From UBA1660 sp964462035 (GTDB taxonomy: Bacteria > Myxococcota_A > Polyangia > Polyangiales > Houyiibacteriaceae), in assembly GCA_964462035.1 (NCBI GenBank), contig CAYXAP010000031.1, forward strand, positions 1 through 64,000: a stretch of DNA of 64,000 bases, written 5' to 3'. The notes under the pieces were generated by a model that saw only the letters and a program-made list of their open reading frames with translations, was not told the DNA's origin and did no database searches. Position numbers and translations under genes: made by a program. This document shows positions 14,834-23,751 of the stretch, piece after piece; within the stretch, counting starts at the first letter, position 1, and every line of letters begins with the position of its first letter.

Positions 14834-16618
14834 TCAGGCCCCGCGGGCGCGGAGAATCTTTTCCATCGAGGTCGCGATCGGTCCGGGCTGCTCGGCGGCC
14901 ACGGCGCGCCGCAGCAGGTTGTCCACCTCCGGCTGCTCGGCGCGCGAGAGATGACCGGCCACGAGCTTTCGCTCCTCGGGGTCGCCCTGACGGAGCACGT
15001 CGATGAGCATCTCGGCCGCCTCGACCGAGTGGATCTTGCCGATGGACCCGAGCGCCGCGCGGCGCACCTCGGGGTTCGGGCTCATTCGGTAGATTCGCTG
15101 CAGCGGGTCGAAGGCGTGGCCGAAGTGCAGCGCCGAGACGGCCTCGAGCGCCTCGCGTCGGACCGCCCCGTCCTCGTCCTCGAGCCCCTTCATCACCAGC
15201 ACGAACGAGCGCTTGAAGAAGAGTGAGCGGACGGCCTTCAGGCACGCGGCGCGAACGCGCGCGTCTTGGTGCCCCGCCAGCGTCTCCAGCGGTGAGAGTG
15301 CGGCGTAGATCTCCACGCGCCCCAGGTGTCCGGCGAGACCGACCAGGGTGTCAGGCGACAGGTGGGTCTCGCCGCTGCCGAGCTGGTGCAAGCGGCACAG
15401 GAGCGCGCGGCGTCGGGTGAAGTCGGGCCACTTCGGGTCCTGGAGCACTTCGCCCATGGTCTCGGCGGCGTCGCCGCGCTGTTCCCATTCGACCACGTCG
15501 AGCCGCCAGATCTCGGGGTAGGCCGTGTCCATCCGCAGGTAGCTCGGGAACGCGAGGCTCTTGCCGGCCTCGTCCGGGACCTCGGCCAGCCGGTTCCGCA
15601 GCCGCGAGTAACGAGCCCTCCGCTTGTCCGAGAGGTCCAGCTGCGCCAGCTCCGCGTAGACGTCGCGGACCGCGGAGTAGGCACCGAGGTCGTTGAAGAG
15701 GTCGATCGCCGCGGCGTAGGCGTTCTCGGCCATCTCCGGCATCGACCCCTCGGCCAGCATCTTCTTCGCGGCCGCCACCTGGGTCTGCGCCGCACGCTCC
15801 CGGTAGTGTCGTTCGTAGGGCAGGTTGTGCCGCCGGGTGAACTGTGCCGCTTCGCGGAAGAGGGTCGCCGCTGCGTGGAGCTCGCCGCGCTCGAGCGCCA
15901 GCTCCTGGAAGTCCTCGAAGTACTGGAGCACGTAGTACTTGAGGTTGTCCTCCTTCAGGATGCGGATGCAGTTGAGGTAGCCCTCCGCGAGGTTCTCGAA
16001 GGCGCCGTCCTTCCCCAGCGTGAGCAGCACCTGGTAGCAGTCGAAGGCGCGCTCGCGGAGCCCACGGGTCTCGAAGCCGTCGGCGGCGGCCTCGAGCAGG
16101 TGCATGCTCTGCACGACCGCCTTCCGGCTCGCCTCCTTGTCGCCGAGCCGCTCGCACGCGCGTCCGAGGTTGAAGCGCACCAGACCCTGCGTGTAGGGCT
16201 CGGTGCTCAGCGCCGGGTCGTCGGCGAGTCGCTCCCAGAGCACTCGAGCCCCACGGTCGTCGCCCGCTTCCTCGAGCTGGATGGCGGCGTGGCCGAGCCA
16301 GCCGGCCTTTTCGTAGGACTTGGCTGCGTCGATGCGGCGGCCCATCTGGATCTCGGCGCGGGCCTGGTCCGTGGGCGATTCGCTCATCCGCAGGGCCGCG
16401 TCCGCCTGGCCGAGATAGAGCAGGATCGTCGCTGCCGCCCGCGGGCGCTGGAGCTCGGCATAGGCCCGGCCCATGAGCCGCAACCGCGCGACGAGCTCCT
16501 CGTCGACGACGTGGCTTCGGTCCACCAGCGACCAGAGCTCGGGGAGCGCCTGCTCGGGGCGGTTCTGCTCCATCAGCGCGTTGGCTCGGCGCCACGCTTC
16601 GCGTTTGTCGGTCGCCAT
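14834..16618 (-). CDS. TPR- and HEAT-repeat protein
   Basis: A 594-residue soluble protein beginning at ATG 16618 (MATDKREAWRRANALMEQN). The N-terminal two thirds are alpha-helical tetratricopeptide-like repeats (RPRAAATILLYLGQADAAL; KSYEKAGWLGHAAIQLEEAG; FNLGRACERLGD). The C-terminal ~200 residues are HEAT-like (HQDARVRAACLKAVRSLF; DGAVRREALEAVSALHF; PEVRRAALGSIGKI; GDPEERKLVAGHL). This is a scaffold architecture common in Myxococcota, and the bound partner is not indicated. There is no signal peptide, so it is probably cytoplasmic. The C-terminus abuts the convergent PLP-enzyme gene. Its promoter region faces the plus-strand gene at 16731. Confidence 0.88.
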   Translation of the reverse strand: MATDKREAWRRANALMEQNRPEQALPELWSLVDRSHVVDEELVARLRLMGRAYAELQRPRAAATILLYLGQADAALRMSESPTDQARAEIQMGRRIDAAKSYEKAGWLGHAAIQLEEAGDDRGARVLWERLADDPALSTEPYTQGLVRFNLGRACERLGDKEASRKAVVQSMHLLEAAADGFETRGLRERAFDCYQVLLTLGKDGAFENLAEGYLNCIRILKEDNLKYYVLQYFEDFQELALERGELHAAATLFREAAQFTRRHNLPYERHYRERAAQTQVAAAKKMLAEGSMPEMAENAYAAAIDLFNDLGAYSAVRDVYAELAQLDLSDKRRARYSRLRNRLAEVPDEAGKSLAFPSYLRMDTAYPEIWRLDVVEWEQRGDAAETMGEVLQDPKWPDFTRRRALLCRLHQLGSGETHLSPDTLVGLAGHLGRVEIYAALSPLETLAGHQDARVRAACLKAVRSLFFKRSFVLVMKGLEDEDGAVRREALEAVSALHFGHAFDPLQRIYRMSPNPEVRRAALGSIGKIHSVEAAEMLIDVLRQGDPEERKLVAGHLSRAEQPEVDNLLRRAVAAEQPGPIATSMEKILRARGA

Positions 16619-16730
16619 GGACAATCGGTGCCCCTGGTGGGCGGCGGAAGGATAGCCCATTGGGCAGGATCTTCGGGGAAGCGCTCGCCCACGGTTGCCA
16701 GCGGGCTCTGGTCCCCCCACCTTTGATCTC

Positions 16731-17552
16731 ATGAGCGCGCGTCCCGCGCACGGCCCTCCCAGTCCAGAACGCCCGCCGAGCATCCCGCTCGGCATCGTCA
16801 TCCGAGCGGCGGCGTGCATGCCGCTCGCGTTCCTGGCGGCGGGTGACGTCGAGACCGCCGAGGCCGCGCTCACACTCGCACTGGTCACCGGCGGCTTCGC
16901 GGCCGCCAGTGTGCTCTACGCGACTTTCCGTGAGCAGGTCACCGTCCGCCGAACCATCAGCAGGCTTCGGGATCCGGACAAGCGTCAGCAGACCGTCGAC
17001 CAGCTGCGGACGAAGGTGATGCGCGCCGCGCAGACCGGAGATCTGGTGCGCCTCGAGGACGCGCTCCGCCACGCGCTCGAACCCCTGCTGGTCGTTGGAC
17101 TCTGGGACGAGGTCGCCGAGCTCGCCGAGTATGCATCGACGCACCACCGAACGCTCTTTGCGCGGTGGCTCGCGGGGGTGCACGCGCTCGCCCAGCTGCA
17201 CCGAGGCGACCCGGAGGAGGCGCAGCGGCTCCTCGCGGGCGCGAACGTCCATGGGGGCTGGCTCACCGCGATCGACGCGCTGCGCCTGGCCCTCGCAGGT
17301 GACGGCGAGGAGGCGCTCGCCAAGCTCGGCGAGGGACCGAAGCGCCCGACCTACGCGATCCGGCACCAGCGGCGGCTGGCCCGCGTCCACGCGCTCGCCG
17401 GACTCGGTCGCCGCGAGGAGGCGCGCGAGCTCCTCCGCGAGATGGCGGACGAGCAGGTGCTCGAGGCGGCGCTGGCGCCCGAAGGGCCCGCCACCGGCAT
17501 GGCCGCGTCGATGCTCGCCGCCGACGGCGGCCCATTCCGCGCGCCGGGCTGA
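16731..17552 (+). CDS. Membrane-anchored TPR-like protein
   Basis: A 273-residue protein (ATG at 16731, MSARPAHGP). A Pro-rich N-terminal tail precedes two hydrophobic stretches (about 20-37, VIRAAACMPLAFLAAG, and 42-60, ALTLALVTGGFAAASVLY), giving a membrane hairpin. The remaining ~200 residues are helical repeats with TPR-like spacing (LVRLEDALRHALEPLLVVGLW; AQLHRGDPEEAQRLLAGA; LAGLGRREEARELLREMAD). Function unknown; probably a membrane-bound adaptor. It is divergent from the TPR/HEAT gene with 112 bp between starts, so the two may share regulation. The C-terminus converges on the Fn3 lipoprotein gene. Confidence 0.78.
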   Translation: MSARPAHGPPSPERPPSIPLGIVIRAAACMPLAFLAAGDVETAEAALTLALVTGGFAAASVLYATFREQVTVRRTISRLRDPDKRQQTVDQLRTKVMRAAQTGDLVRLEDALRHALEPLLVVGLWDEVAELAEYASTHHRTLFARWLAGVHALAQLHRGDPEEAQRLLAGANVHGGWLTAIDALRLALAGDGEEALAKLGEGPKRPTYAIRHQRRLARVHALAGLGRREEARELLREMADEQVLEAALAPEGPATGMAASMLAADGGPFRAPG

Positions 17553-17562
17553 GCGACCGGAG

Positions 17563-18432
17563 CTACTGAGCCTGTGGCTCGCGGAGCATCAGCGCGCTCC
17601 GCTCGAGCTGCGGCCGGCGAATCCCGCCACCCATGCGACGGACGCGATCGATGATCGCAGCCTGCGCGGGGTTGAGGTTCACGCTCGGCGAGGCCTGGGC
17701 CGGCATGTTGGCGGTCGGGTCGGCCAGCTCGACCTCGGGCACCTCGAGATCGCCCTGTGCCACGGCGGGCGGGGCCTCTTCGGCGGCTTCGGCTCGCCAA
17801 CGGAGCGGGGCGGACTCGTTGCCGGCGTCGTCGGTGGCGATGACGGAGAGCGTCTCGCGCTCGCCGGCCTCGAGCGGACGCCCGAGCTCGTGGCGAAGGC
17901 CCTGCACGCTCGCCAGCTCCGTCTGGCCGGCCATGACCTTGTAGCTGGCCACACCACTCACGTCCTCGGCGCGGTCCCACTCGAGGACGGCCGGAGCACG
18001 CTCGACCTCGGGCGCGGGCTCGCCTTCGTCGATGACCTCGGGCGGCGGCTCGCCTTCGACCCGGAGGGCCGCGCCGGCGATCCAGTGCGGGCCGGTCTGG
18101 TCCGCGGTCGTGGCGGTCGCGTGCAGAGGCTCCGAGTGGTTCCCGGCCTGGTCGACGGCCTCGACGGTCAGCTCGTAGGTGGTCGCGTCGTCCAGGTCCT
18201 CGATCAGGTACTCACGGATGTCGCCGCCGACGGTGGCGATCTCGTCGCCGTCCTGGAGGATGCGGTGCTCCTGGAGCGTGTCGTTCTCGGCGGCCGCGGG
18301 CCACGAGAGCCGGACGTTCGTCCCCTCGACGGTGGCTTCGAGGAGGCCGTCACCTTCCCAAGTCGGCGGAGTCTTGTCTTCGCAGCCGGCGAGGAGCGCG
18401 GCGGCGCAGAAGAGAATCGGTAGCGTGCGCAC
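17563..18432 (-). CDS. Fibronectin type III domain lipoprotein
   Basis: A 289-residue lipoprotein with lipobox ALLAGC (Cys17, followed by EDKTPPTW). Two fibronectin type III-like domains are visible: ~24-110 (LEATVEGTNVRLSWPAA; YLIEDLDDATTYELTVEAVDQAGN) and ~115-215 (VLEWDRAEDVSGVASYKV; LSVIATDDAGNES). The tail (residues 215-289) is acidic and then basic. The 'A-x-D-x-AGN' motifs are typical of bacterial Fn3 domains that bind polysaccharides or space out catalytic modules. No catalytic domain is present. Likely a surface or periplasmic binding protein. The gene is preceded by a 70-bp gap to the monophosphatase gene on the same strand. Confidence 0.85.
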   Translation of the reverse strand: MRTLPILFCAAALLAGCEDKTPPTWEGDGLLEATVEGTNVRLSWPAAAENDTLQEHRILQDGDEIATVGGDIREYLIEDLDDATTYELTVEAVDQAGNHSEPLHATATTADQTGPHWIAGAALRVEGEPPPEVIDEGEPAPEVERAPAVLEWDRAEDVSGVASYKVMAGQTELASVQGLRHELGRPLEAGERETLSVIATDDAGNESAPLRWRAEAAEEAPPAVAQGDLEVPEVELADPTANMPAQASPSVNLNPAQAAIIDRVRRMGGGIRRPQLERSALMLREPQAQ

Positions 18433-18502
18433 GCCCGCAGCTTTCCGCAGCGTGCGGCGAACGCAAGCCGGCGGCGCGATTCGCGAGCCAGCGAGGGTCG
18501 AA

Positions 18503-19318
18503 TCAGGTTCGCGCTTTGCGGAGGAGCGCGAGGGTCGCGTCGTGAAGGGGACCGTTGGTCGCGACCAGTCGTCCGTCGCGCGGCTCGGCCGTGTCTCCGT
18601 CGTAGTCGCTGAGCCGGCCGCCGGCCTCGGCGACCAGGATGGCGCCCGCGCACATGTCCCAGGGGTTCAGCTTCTGTTCCCAGTAGAGGTCATAGGTCCC
18701 CTCGGCCACCAGGCAGAGATCGATCGCCGCGGAGCCACAGCGGCGGATGCCCCGGGTCCGCTTCAGGAACGCGCGGTGCTCCTGCACGTTGTCCTCGGAC
18801 GAGTCCCAGCGGTCGTAGGGGAAGCCGGTCGCGCAGAGCGCGTCCTTCAGCTCGGTGGTCTCGCTGGTGTGGCAAGGCTCGCCGTTCCGGTGCGCGCCCC
18901 CGTCGCGGCGCGCGCTCCAGGTCACGCCGAGGGCCGGCGCCGAGACCACGCCGACCTCCCCATGGCCCGCGCCCTCGCCCTCGGCCCAGAGCGCGATGGA
19001 CACACAGAAGAAGGGGTGGCCGTGGGCGAAGTTGGTGGTGCCGTCGATCGGGTCCACGTACCAGGTGTAGCCGGCGCTCCCTTCGCGGGCCTCGCCCTCC
19101 TCGCCGACGATCCGGTGGTCGGGGAACGCCGTGCCGAGCCGCTCGCGGATCAGCGTCTCCGCCTTCAGGTCGTACTCGGTGAGCAGGTCGATGGTGCCCT
19201 TCTTCTTCACCGAGGCACCGCTCCGCCAGCCGCCGAGCGCGAGCTCGGCCGCCTCGCGCGCGACCGCGCTGGCGACCTCGAGCGCGTGGTCGCGTTCCGC
19301 TTCGCTCAGCCCGCTCAT
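18503..19318 (-). CDS. Inositol monophosphatase family protein
   Basis: A 271-residue Mg-dependent phosphatase of the IMPase/FIG superfamily. The metal-binding motifs are all present: GEEG (residues 72-75), DPIDGTTNF (89-97) and the C-terminal WDMCAGAILVAEAGG (220-234). 'DPIDGTTNF' is characteristic of true inositol-1-monophosphatases (SuhB-type). Length is normal. The start ATG at 19318 overlaps the stop of the mpl gene by 4 bp (ATGA), so it is translationally coupled to murein recycling ligase. Substrate could be myo-inositol-1-phosphate or a related sugar phosphate. Confidence 0.93.
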   Translation of the reverse strand: MSGLSEAERDHALEVASAVAREAAELALGGWRSGASVKKKGTIDLLTEYDLKAETLIRERLGTAFPDHRIVGEEGEAREGSAGYTWYVDPIDGTTNFAHGHPFFCVSIALWAEGEGAGHGEVGVVSAPALGVTWSARRDGGAHRNGEPCHTSETTELKDALCATGFPYDRWDSSEDNVQEHRAFLKRTRGIRRCGSAAIDLCLVAEGTYDLYWEQKLNPWDMCAGAILVAEAGGRLSDYDGDTAEPRDGRLVATNGPLHDATLALLRKART

Positions 19319-20763
19319 CGCACGCTCGCGATCAGCTTTTCGGTGAGCGCCACGATCAGGCGGGGCGCGATGTCCCCGAAGGTTCCATTCGACATGAGCA
19401 GGACCGTATCGCCATGCGTCGTTCGCGCCAGCGCTTCGGCCACCACCCCGTCGAGGCTCTCGGTCGCGATGGCATCGCCGCCGGCCTCGCGGATGGCGGC
19501 TGCGATCGCTTCGGTGTCGAGCCGCTCCGCGTCGGGGATCGCCGTTCGACCGACCGGAGCGAGGATGGTCGCGTTCGCGGCCGCGAAGGCGGCGGGGTAT
19601 TCGGCTTGGTGCGTCCGCCGGGACGCCGTGGCGCTGCGCGGCTCGAAGAGCGCGATCAGCCGCCCCTCCGAGTGCCGCGCCCGGATCGCGGCGACCGTCT
19701 CTCGGACGGCGCTCGGGTGGTGAGCGAAGTCGTCGTAGATCCACACGTCGCCGTCGGGGTGATGGAGGGTCGCGAGCCGGTCCTGTCGGCGACGGACGCC
19801 GGTGAATGTCGGCAGCGCGCGCATCGCCCCGGCGAGATCCGCGCCGCCCGCTTCGGTGGCCAACGCGAGCGCGGCGAGCGCGTTCCGTGCGTTGTGGGCC
19901 CCGGCGAGCGGCAGCTGGACCCGTCCGCAGAACGAGCCGCCGCCGTACACGTCGAGCGCGAGCGGCACGCGACCGTCCACGGCGTGACCGCGCGAGAGGG
20001 CGCCGCTCCAGATCGGCGAGACGCTGCCGGTGTCGTCCCCTTCGAGCGCGTAATAGCTGACCCGGCACGGCGCCTTTGCGGCGACGGCACGAACGAGCGG
20101 ATCGCCGGCGTAGGCCACGAGCAGCCCATCCGTCGGCAGCCGCTCCACGAACCCCTCGAAGGCGGCGAGGTAGCTCGTCTCGTCCGGGTAGATGTCGACG
20201 TGGTCGTGCTCGATGGTGGTCAGCACCGCGGCGTTGGGGTGGTAGTGCCAGATCTTCGGCGTCTTCTCGAAGAAGGCGGTGTCGTACTCGTCGCCTTCGA
20301 TGACGAAGGGGCCCGAGCCCACTCGGAAGCTCTCCGAGTCCGGGAGCACACCGCCGACCAGCAGCCCCGGGTCCCGGCCACCTTCGAGGAGCAGGTGCGC
20401 GAGGAGCGCGGTCGTGGTGGTCTTGCCGTGGGTCCCGGCCACGACCAGCGAGGTCCGCTCCGCCAGGAAGAGCTCGCCGAGCAGCTGCGGCATCGAGGTC
20501 ACGCTCAGGCCGCCGTCGATCGCCGCGCGCGCCTCGGGGTTGTCCTTGCGACAGACGTTGCCCACCACGACGCGGTCGGGCGCCGGCTCGAGGTTCGACG
20601 GGTCCCAGCCCGCCATCGTCTCGATGCCCCAGCGCTCGAGCGCGGGGCCCATGGGTGGGTGGAAGGACGTGTCGCTCCCGGTGACGCGATGACCAGCGGC
20701 TTTCAGCAGCCCGGCCAGCGCCCCCATCCCGGTGCCGGCGACCCCGATGAGGTGGACGTGCAA
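19315..20763 (-). CDS. mpl: UDP-N-acetylmuramate:L-Ala-gamma-D-Glu-meso-DAP ligase
   Basis: A 482-residue Mur-ligase family enzyme that reattaches recycled tripeptide to UDP-MurNAc in the cytosol. It opens with the Rossmann-like MurC/Mpl signature HLIGVAGTGMGALAGLLKAAGH. The ATP P-loop GTHGKTTTT is at 110-118, followed by EGDEYDTAFFEK (distinctive for Mpl over MurC) and the C-terminal domain marker DDFAHHPSAVRETV. Mpl is a peptidoglycan recycling enzyme, non-essential when de novo MurC-MurF are present. It is flanked by a cyclic-nucleotide-binding protein (7 bp upstream) and inositol monophosphatase (4-bp overlap), giving a minus-strand operon of three. Confidence 0.95.
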   Translation of the reverse strand: MHVHLIGVAGTGMGALAGLLKAAGHRVTGSDTSFHPPMGPALERWGIETMAGWDPSNLEPAPDRVVVGNVCRKDNPEARAAIDGGLSVTSMPQLLGELFLAERTSLVVAGTHGKTTTTALLAHLLLEGGRDPGLLVGGVLPDSESFRVGSGPFVIEGDEYDTAFFEKTPKIWHYHPNAAVLTTIEHDHVDIYPDETSYLAAFEGFVERLPTDGLLVAYAGDPLVRAVAAKAPCRVSYYALEGDDTGSVSPIWSGALSRGHAVDGRVPLALDVYGGGSFCGRVQLPLAGAHNARNALAALALATEAGGADLAGAMRALPTFTGVRRRQDRLATLHHPDGDVWIYDDFAHHPSAVRETVAAIRARHSEGRLIALFEPRSATASRRTHQAEYPAAFAAANATILAPVGRTAIPDAERLDTEAIAAAIREAGGDAIATESLDGVVAEALARTTHGDTVLLMSNGTFGDIAPRLIVALTEKLIASVR

Positions 20764-20770
20764 GCGAGCC

Positions 20771-21274
20771 TCAGCTGAGGATCTTCTCGATGGTGTCGCG
20801 GGCCCGGGACTCGACCACGGACTCGAGGAGCGCCTTCACCTTCGGGTAGCGCTCGAGCACTCGATCGATGCGGTGCTTGGCGTAGGCCGCGACGTCGACC
20901 TCGCCGACGGCCGTGACCGATGCGGTCCGAGCACCACCCGTGAGCACGCTGACCTCCCCGATGCAGGCGCCGCGACCGAGCTCGGCGAGGTGGACCTTCC
21001 CGCTGGGGGTCTGGGTCTCGACCCGGACCTTCCCGTCGAGGACCAGGTACATCTCGGGGTCGTCGCCCGGCGCGTGGCCTTGCGCCAGGATGGTCTCGCC
21101 GTCCGCGAAAGACCGGACGAAGGCCGAGTCCAGCACGTCCTTGCGGCCCTCGTCGTCGAGGCTCTTGAAGAGGTGGCTGTGGGTGACGATGTCCGCCATC
21201 GCGTCCGTGAGGGCGTCGTGCTCCTCCGGGCGGAGGGCCCGAGCGGTAGGCGGGATGACTGAGGGTCGGCTCAC
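20771..21274 (-). CDS. Cyclic nucleotide-binding domain protein
   Basis: About 167 residues from the GTG at 21274; an internal ATG (21199) is an alternative start. The cNMP-binding beta-roll runs from HLFKSLDDEGRKDVLDSAF through FADGETILAQGHAPG, MYLVLDGKVRVET and LGRGACIGEVSVLTGGARTASVTA, where the phosphate-binding cassette would be (GEVSVLTGGARTAS). There is no DNA-binding helix-turn-helix, so it is not a CRP-type transcription factor as read. A regulatory or membrane-associated partner role is likely. The C-terminus is a helix (VLERYPKVKALLESVVESR). It lies 7 bp upstream of mpl. Confidence 0.85.
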   Translation of the reverse strand: MSRPSVIPPTARALRPEEHDALTDAMADIVTHSHLFKSLDDEGRKDVLDSAFVRSFADGETILAQGHAPGDDPEMYLVLDGKVRVETQTPSGKVHLAELGRGACIGEVSVLTGGARTASVTAVGEVDVAAYAKHRIDRVLERYPKVKALLESVVESRARDTIEKILS

Positions 21275-21378
21275 GACTCGGAGCGTACACCGGGCGGGCA
21301 CCCCGCGGGAGCATGTGCCGGTTGTGTCCGATCCCTCCGGCGGATCGATCGAAGTTGTGCACAGTTCGTACACAGCTG

Positions 21379-21407
21379 TTGACATCTTCCACGAGCCCCG
21401 CATCCTT
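21379..21407 (+). promoter_or_regulatory. Possible sigma-70-type promoter
   Basis: A perfect TTGACA hexamer (21379-21384) is followed 17 bp later by the weak -10-like ATCCTT (21402-21407). Transcription would begin around 21413, exactly where a GTG opens a small frame, as in a leaderless transcript. The -10 match is poor, so this is a candidate only. Confidence 0.3.
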
Positions 21408-21412
21408 GTCTG

Positions 21413-21571
21413 GTGGCGAAGGGTGACAAGCAGGGGCTCAAGGAGCGGGTACAGGAGGCTCTCGAGGGCTTTCTCGAGTCGCTGGAGGAGCTCTTCAGTC
21501 CCCAACCGGAGCTGATCCCCGTCCGGGTGAAGCGTCCGCCGATGCCACCGCGCCGCCGCCGCCGTCGCTGA
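21413..21571 (+). CDS. Possible small Arg-rich protein
   Basis: A 52-residue frame starting at GTG 21413. It reads as a charged amphipathic helix (GLKERVQEALEGFLESLEELF), a Pro-containing hinge (PQPELIPVRV) and a basic tail ending in six Arg (PPRRRRRR). The helix has hydrophobic residues every 3-4 positions, and the tail would bind nucleic acid or acidic surfaces. There is no Shine-Dalgarno sequence, but a TTGACA box sits 34 bp upstream. It lies in the 357-bp space between the divergent cNMP-binding gene and a lipoprotein gene. I do not know a family. It could be a chance frame. Confidence 0.4.
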   Translation: MAKGDKQGLKERVQEALEGFLESLEELFSPQPELIPVRVKRPPMPPRRRRRR

Positions 21572-21631
21572 CGCCGAACGCCGTGCGGTGCCTCCGTGGC
21601 CGCCGTCCGCCGATGGACTAGGCTCGGTCGG

Positions 21632-22888
21632 GTGAACCGCTTTCTCTGTGTGCTCCTCCTGCTGGCCGGGTGTGGAGACGATGACGACCGCGACCCGCTC
21701 CCCGACGCTGGCGAGCCGCTGGACGCGTACGTCGCAGACCTGGGCTCGGACGCCGGACCGCCGCCACTCGGTTGCGACGCGGTCGCGCTCGACCAGACCT
21801 TCGTGCTGGCGGCCGGCCTCTCGGACGCCAACATCCACCCCTCGGCCACCTTCGCGAACGACACGATCTGGGCCGCGGTCACGGTCGTGGAAGAAGGCAC
21901 CTCCGTCTTCGACGTGGTCCTGGTCCGGATGGGCTGCGATGGCCGGCAGGCCGAGCCGGTCCTGGTGAGCGCGACGCCGATGCTCAGCGATCTCGATGCC
22001 GACCTCGCCGCCGGCCCCCAGGGTTTGGTCGTGGCATGGCAGGCCGATGGCGGCACCGGCACGATCCAGACCTGGGTGCGCCTGCACGACGACGAGACGG
22101 GGGAGCCCTTGGGCGACCCGATGCTCCTCGAGACCACCCGCGAGGGTGCGACCGTGGAGGGTACGGTCTGGTCGCCGCTGCTCCTGCCGAACGACTCCGG
22201 CTTCGACCTGATCGGCGAGCGTGGCATCGAGGCGGCGGGCGCGTTCCAGGCCTTCGTGCAGCCGCTCGACGCGATGGGCGCGAGCGTCGGCGACACCATC
22301 GAGCCCTACTTCGAAGCGATGGTCGGACAGAACGGCGCGGTCGGCGTGCGAACGGTGGACGGGCTGACCCTGGCCTGGACGCGCGAGCCTGCCGATGGCG
22401 ATCCGAGCGTCGAGACGCTGAGCCCGGGCGCCGACCCGGTGATCGTGCCGACGAGCGCGCTCGAGGCGTCCGGGCCGAGCCTCGCGAGCTTCGGTGGCGA
22501 GCGCTGGGTGGCCTACAGCGCCGGCGGCGGAACCCGCCGCATCGAGCTCTTCCCGATCGGCGGCGACACGGTCGAGCCCCTCGGCGGCCCTGGCAACACC
22601 GACATCGGTCCGCAGCTCGTCGCGGGTGACACCGGCCTCGGGCTGGCATGGCTGCGGATCACCGCTGGCTTTCGCGCGGACCTCTTTCTCCGCCGGGTGG
22701 ACACCGAGGGCACGACCCCGACCGGAGGCGTCGAGGTCGAGATTCCCACGACCGGCGACGTCTTCGCGCCCTACGGCATCGACATGGTCCACGTCGGTGA
22801 CGACGTCTTCTTCCTGACCTGGGTTCAGGGCGAGACGCGGGACGGCGAGACTCGCTACGAAGTGGCGGGGCGCTTCGTCCAGCTGTGA
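21632..22888 (+). CDS. Hypothetical beta-rich lipoprotein
   Basis: A 418-residue lipoprotein using GTG 21632 (VNRFLCVLLLLAGC; Cys14, then GDDDDRD). After an acidic linker containing 'DAG' and 'SDAG', the mature part shows repeated beta-strand pairs of about 45 residues with 'V-A-W' or 'L-A-W' motifs (GLVVAWQADGGTG, GLTLAWTREPADG, GERWVAYSAGGG, GLGLAWLRIT, VFFLTWVQGE). This suggests a six- or seven-bladed propeller. No enzymatic residues can be named. It overlaps the start of the next gene by 4 bp (GTGA), so the two form an operon. Confidence 0.8.
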   Translation: MNRFLCVLLLLAGCGDDDDRDPLPDAGEPLDAYVADLGSDAGPPPLGCDAVALDQTFVLAAGLSDANIHPSATFANDTIWAAVTVVEEGTSVFDVVLVRMGCDGRQAEPVLVSATPMLSDLDADLAAGPQGLVVAWQADGGTGTIQTWVRLHDDETGEPLGDPMLLETTREGATVEGTVWSPLLLPNDSGFDLIGERGIEAAGAFQAFVQPLDAMGASVGDTIEPYFEAMVGQNGAVGVRTVDGLTLAWTREPADGDPSVETLSPGADPVIVPTSALEASGPSLASFGGERWVAYSAGGGTRRIELFPIGGDTVEPLGGPGNTDIGPQLVAGDTGLGLAWLRITAGFRADLFLRRVDTEGTTPTGGVEVEIPTTGDVFAPYGIDMVHVGDDVFFLTWVQGETRDGETRYEVAGRFVQL

Positions 22889-23751
22889 TCGTCGTGCGCG
22901 CCCTCGGCTGGGTCGTCGTGGCGCTGGCGATCGCCGCGCTCAGCGGCTGGGTCCACCTCTCCAGCGCCATGGGCTGCGAGGCGGCCAAGGCGCTGGTGGA
23001 GGGACCGCTCTCCGATCGCTTTCGAGGCGCGCTCGCCGTCGAATCGGTCGACGCCTTCGGCTGGGGGCGCGCGGAGCTGAAGGGCTTCGAGGTGCGCGAT
23101 CTCGACGGAGTCGTCGTCCTCTTCGTCGAGCGGGGCGAGCTTCGCTTCGAGCCGCTGCCTCTGCTCTTCGGGGGAACGGTCATCCTTCGGGACGTGGTGG
23201 CGGAAGGCGGCCGGCTCTTGCTCCGGCCGGGCCAGGAGCGCTCGGTGTCCATCTCCGAGGCCTTCGCCAGCGTGGGGCCGGACGACGGAGACCCCTCGCG
23301 CGCACTCGACCTCGGCTGGATGGTCGCTCACGACATCGATCTACGGGTTGCCCTCACGAACCCCGCGCTGGTCTTCTCGGTCGACGCCGCGAGCGTTCAG
23401 CTCGTTCGAGAGGAGGGGGCACCCATCGAGCTCGACCTGGCGAACGTCGACGCGGCCATGCGCGAGCCGACCGCGCTCGGAGCGTCCATTCGGGTGGCGG
23501 GTGCGAGCGGCGCGGTTCGCCCGGGCTCCGATCCGATGCTGAGCCTCGACTCCGGCGCATGCCTCGGCAGCCACCCGCTCCGCGTCCGCGTACGCTTCCG
23601 CAGAGGTCCGCCCAGCGAGGCGACGCTCACCCTCGATTACCGCGACGGGGTCGGCTTCCTCGCGAGCGTCGCCCTTCGGCTGGTCGCGCGCTTCAGTGGC
23701 ACCCTCGAGATCGACGAGGACGAGCTCCCCGGCGAGAGCCCGGACTGCTGA
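22885..23751 (+). CDS. AsmA-like single-span membrane protein
   Basis: A 288-residue protein (GTG at 22885). An N-terminal hydrophobic segment (VVVALAIAALSGWVHL, residues 9-24) anchors it, and the rest faces the periplasm. The mature part shows AsmA/TamB-like beta strands with 'G-x-x-E-x-x-G' patterns (ALAVESVDAFGWGRAELKGFEV; GELRFEPLPLLFGGTVILRDVVAEGGRLLL). AsmA-like proteins bridge lipid or barrel assembly in the periplasm, but this one is short and may be a distant relative. The stop is directly followed by a DUF2254 remnant. Confidence 0.65.
   Translation: MIVVRALGWVVVALAIAALSGWVHLSSAMGCEAAKALVEGPLSDRFRGALAVESVDAFGWGRAELKGFEVRDLDGVVVLFVERGELRFEPLPLLFGGTVILRDVVAEGGRLLLRPGQERSVSISEAFASVGPDDGDPSRALDLGWMVAHDIDLRVALTNPALVFSVDAASVQLVREEGAPIELDLANVDAAMREPTALGASIRVAGASGAVRPGSDPMLSLDSGACLGSHPLRVRVRFRRGPPSEATLTLDYRDGVGFLASVALRLVARFSGTLEIDEDELPGESPDC

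Noticed and set aside
21355..21363. DnaA-box-like TTGTGCACA and a nearby degenerate copy.
   Set aside because: Only one good match, no dnaA, dnaN or AT-rich unwinding element nearby, so not an origin.
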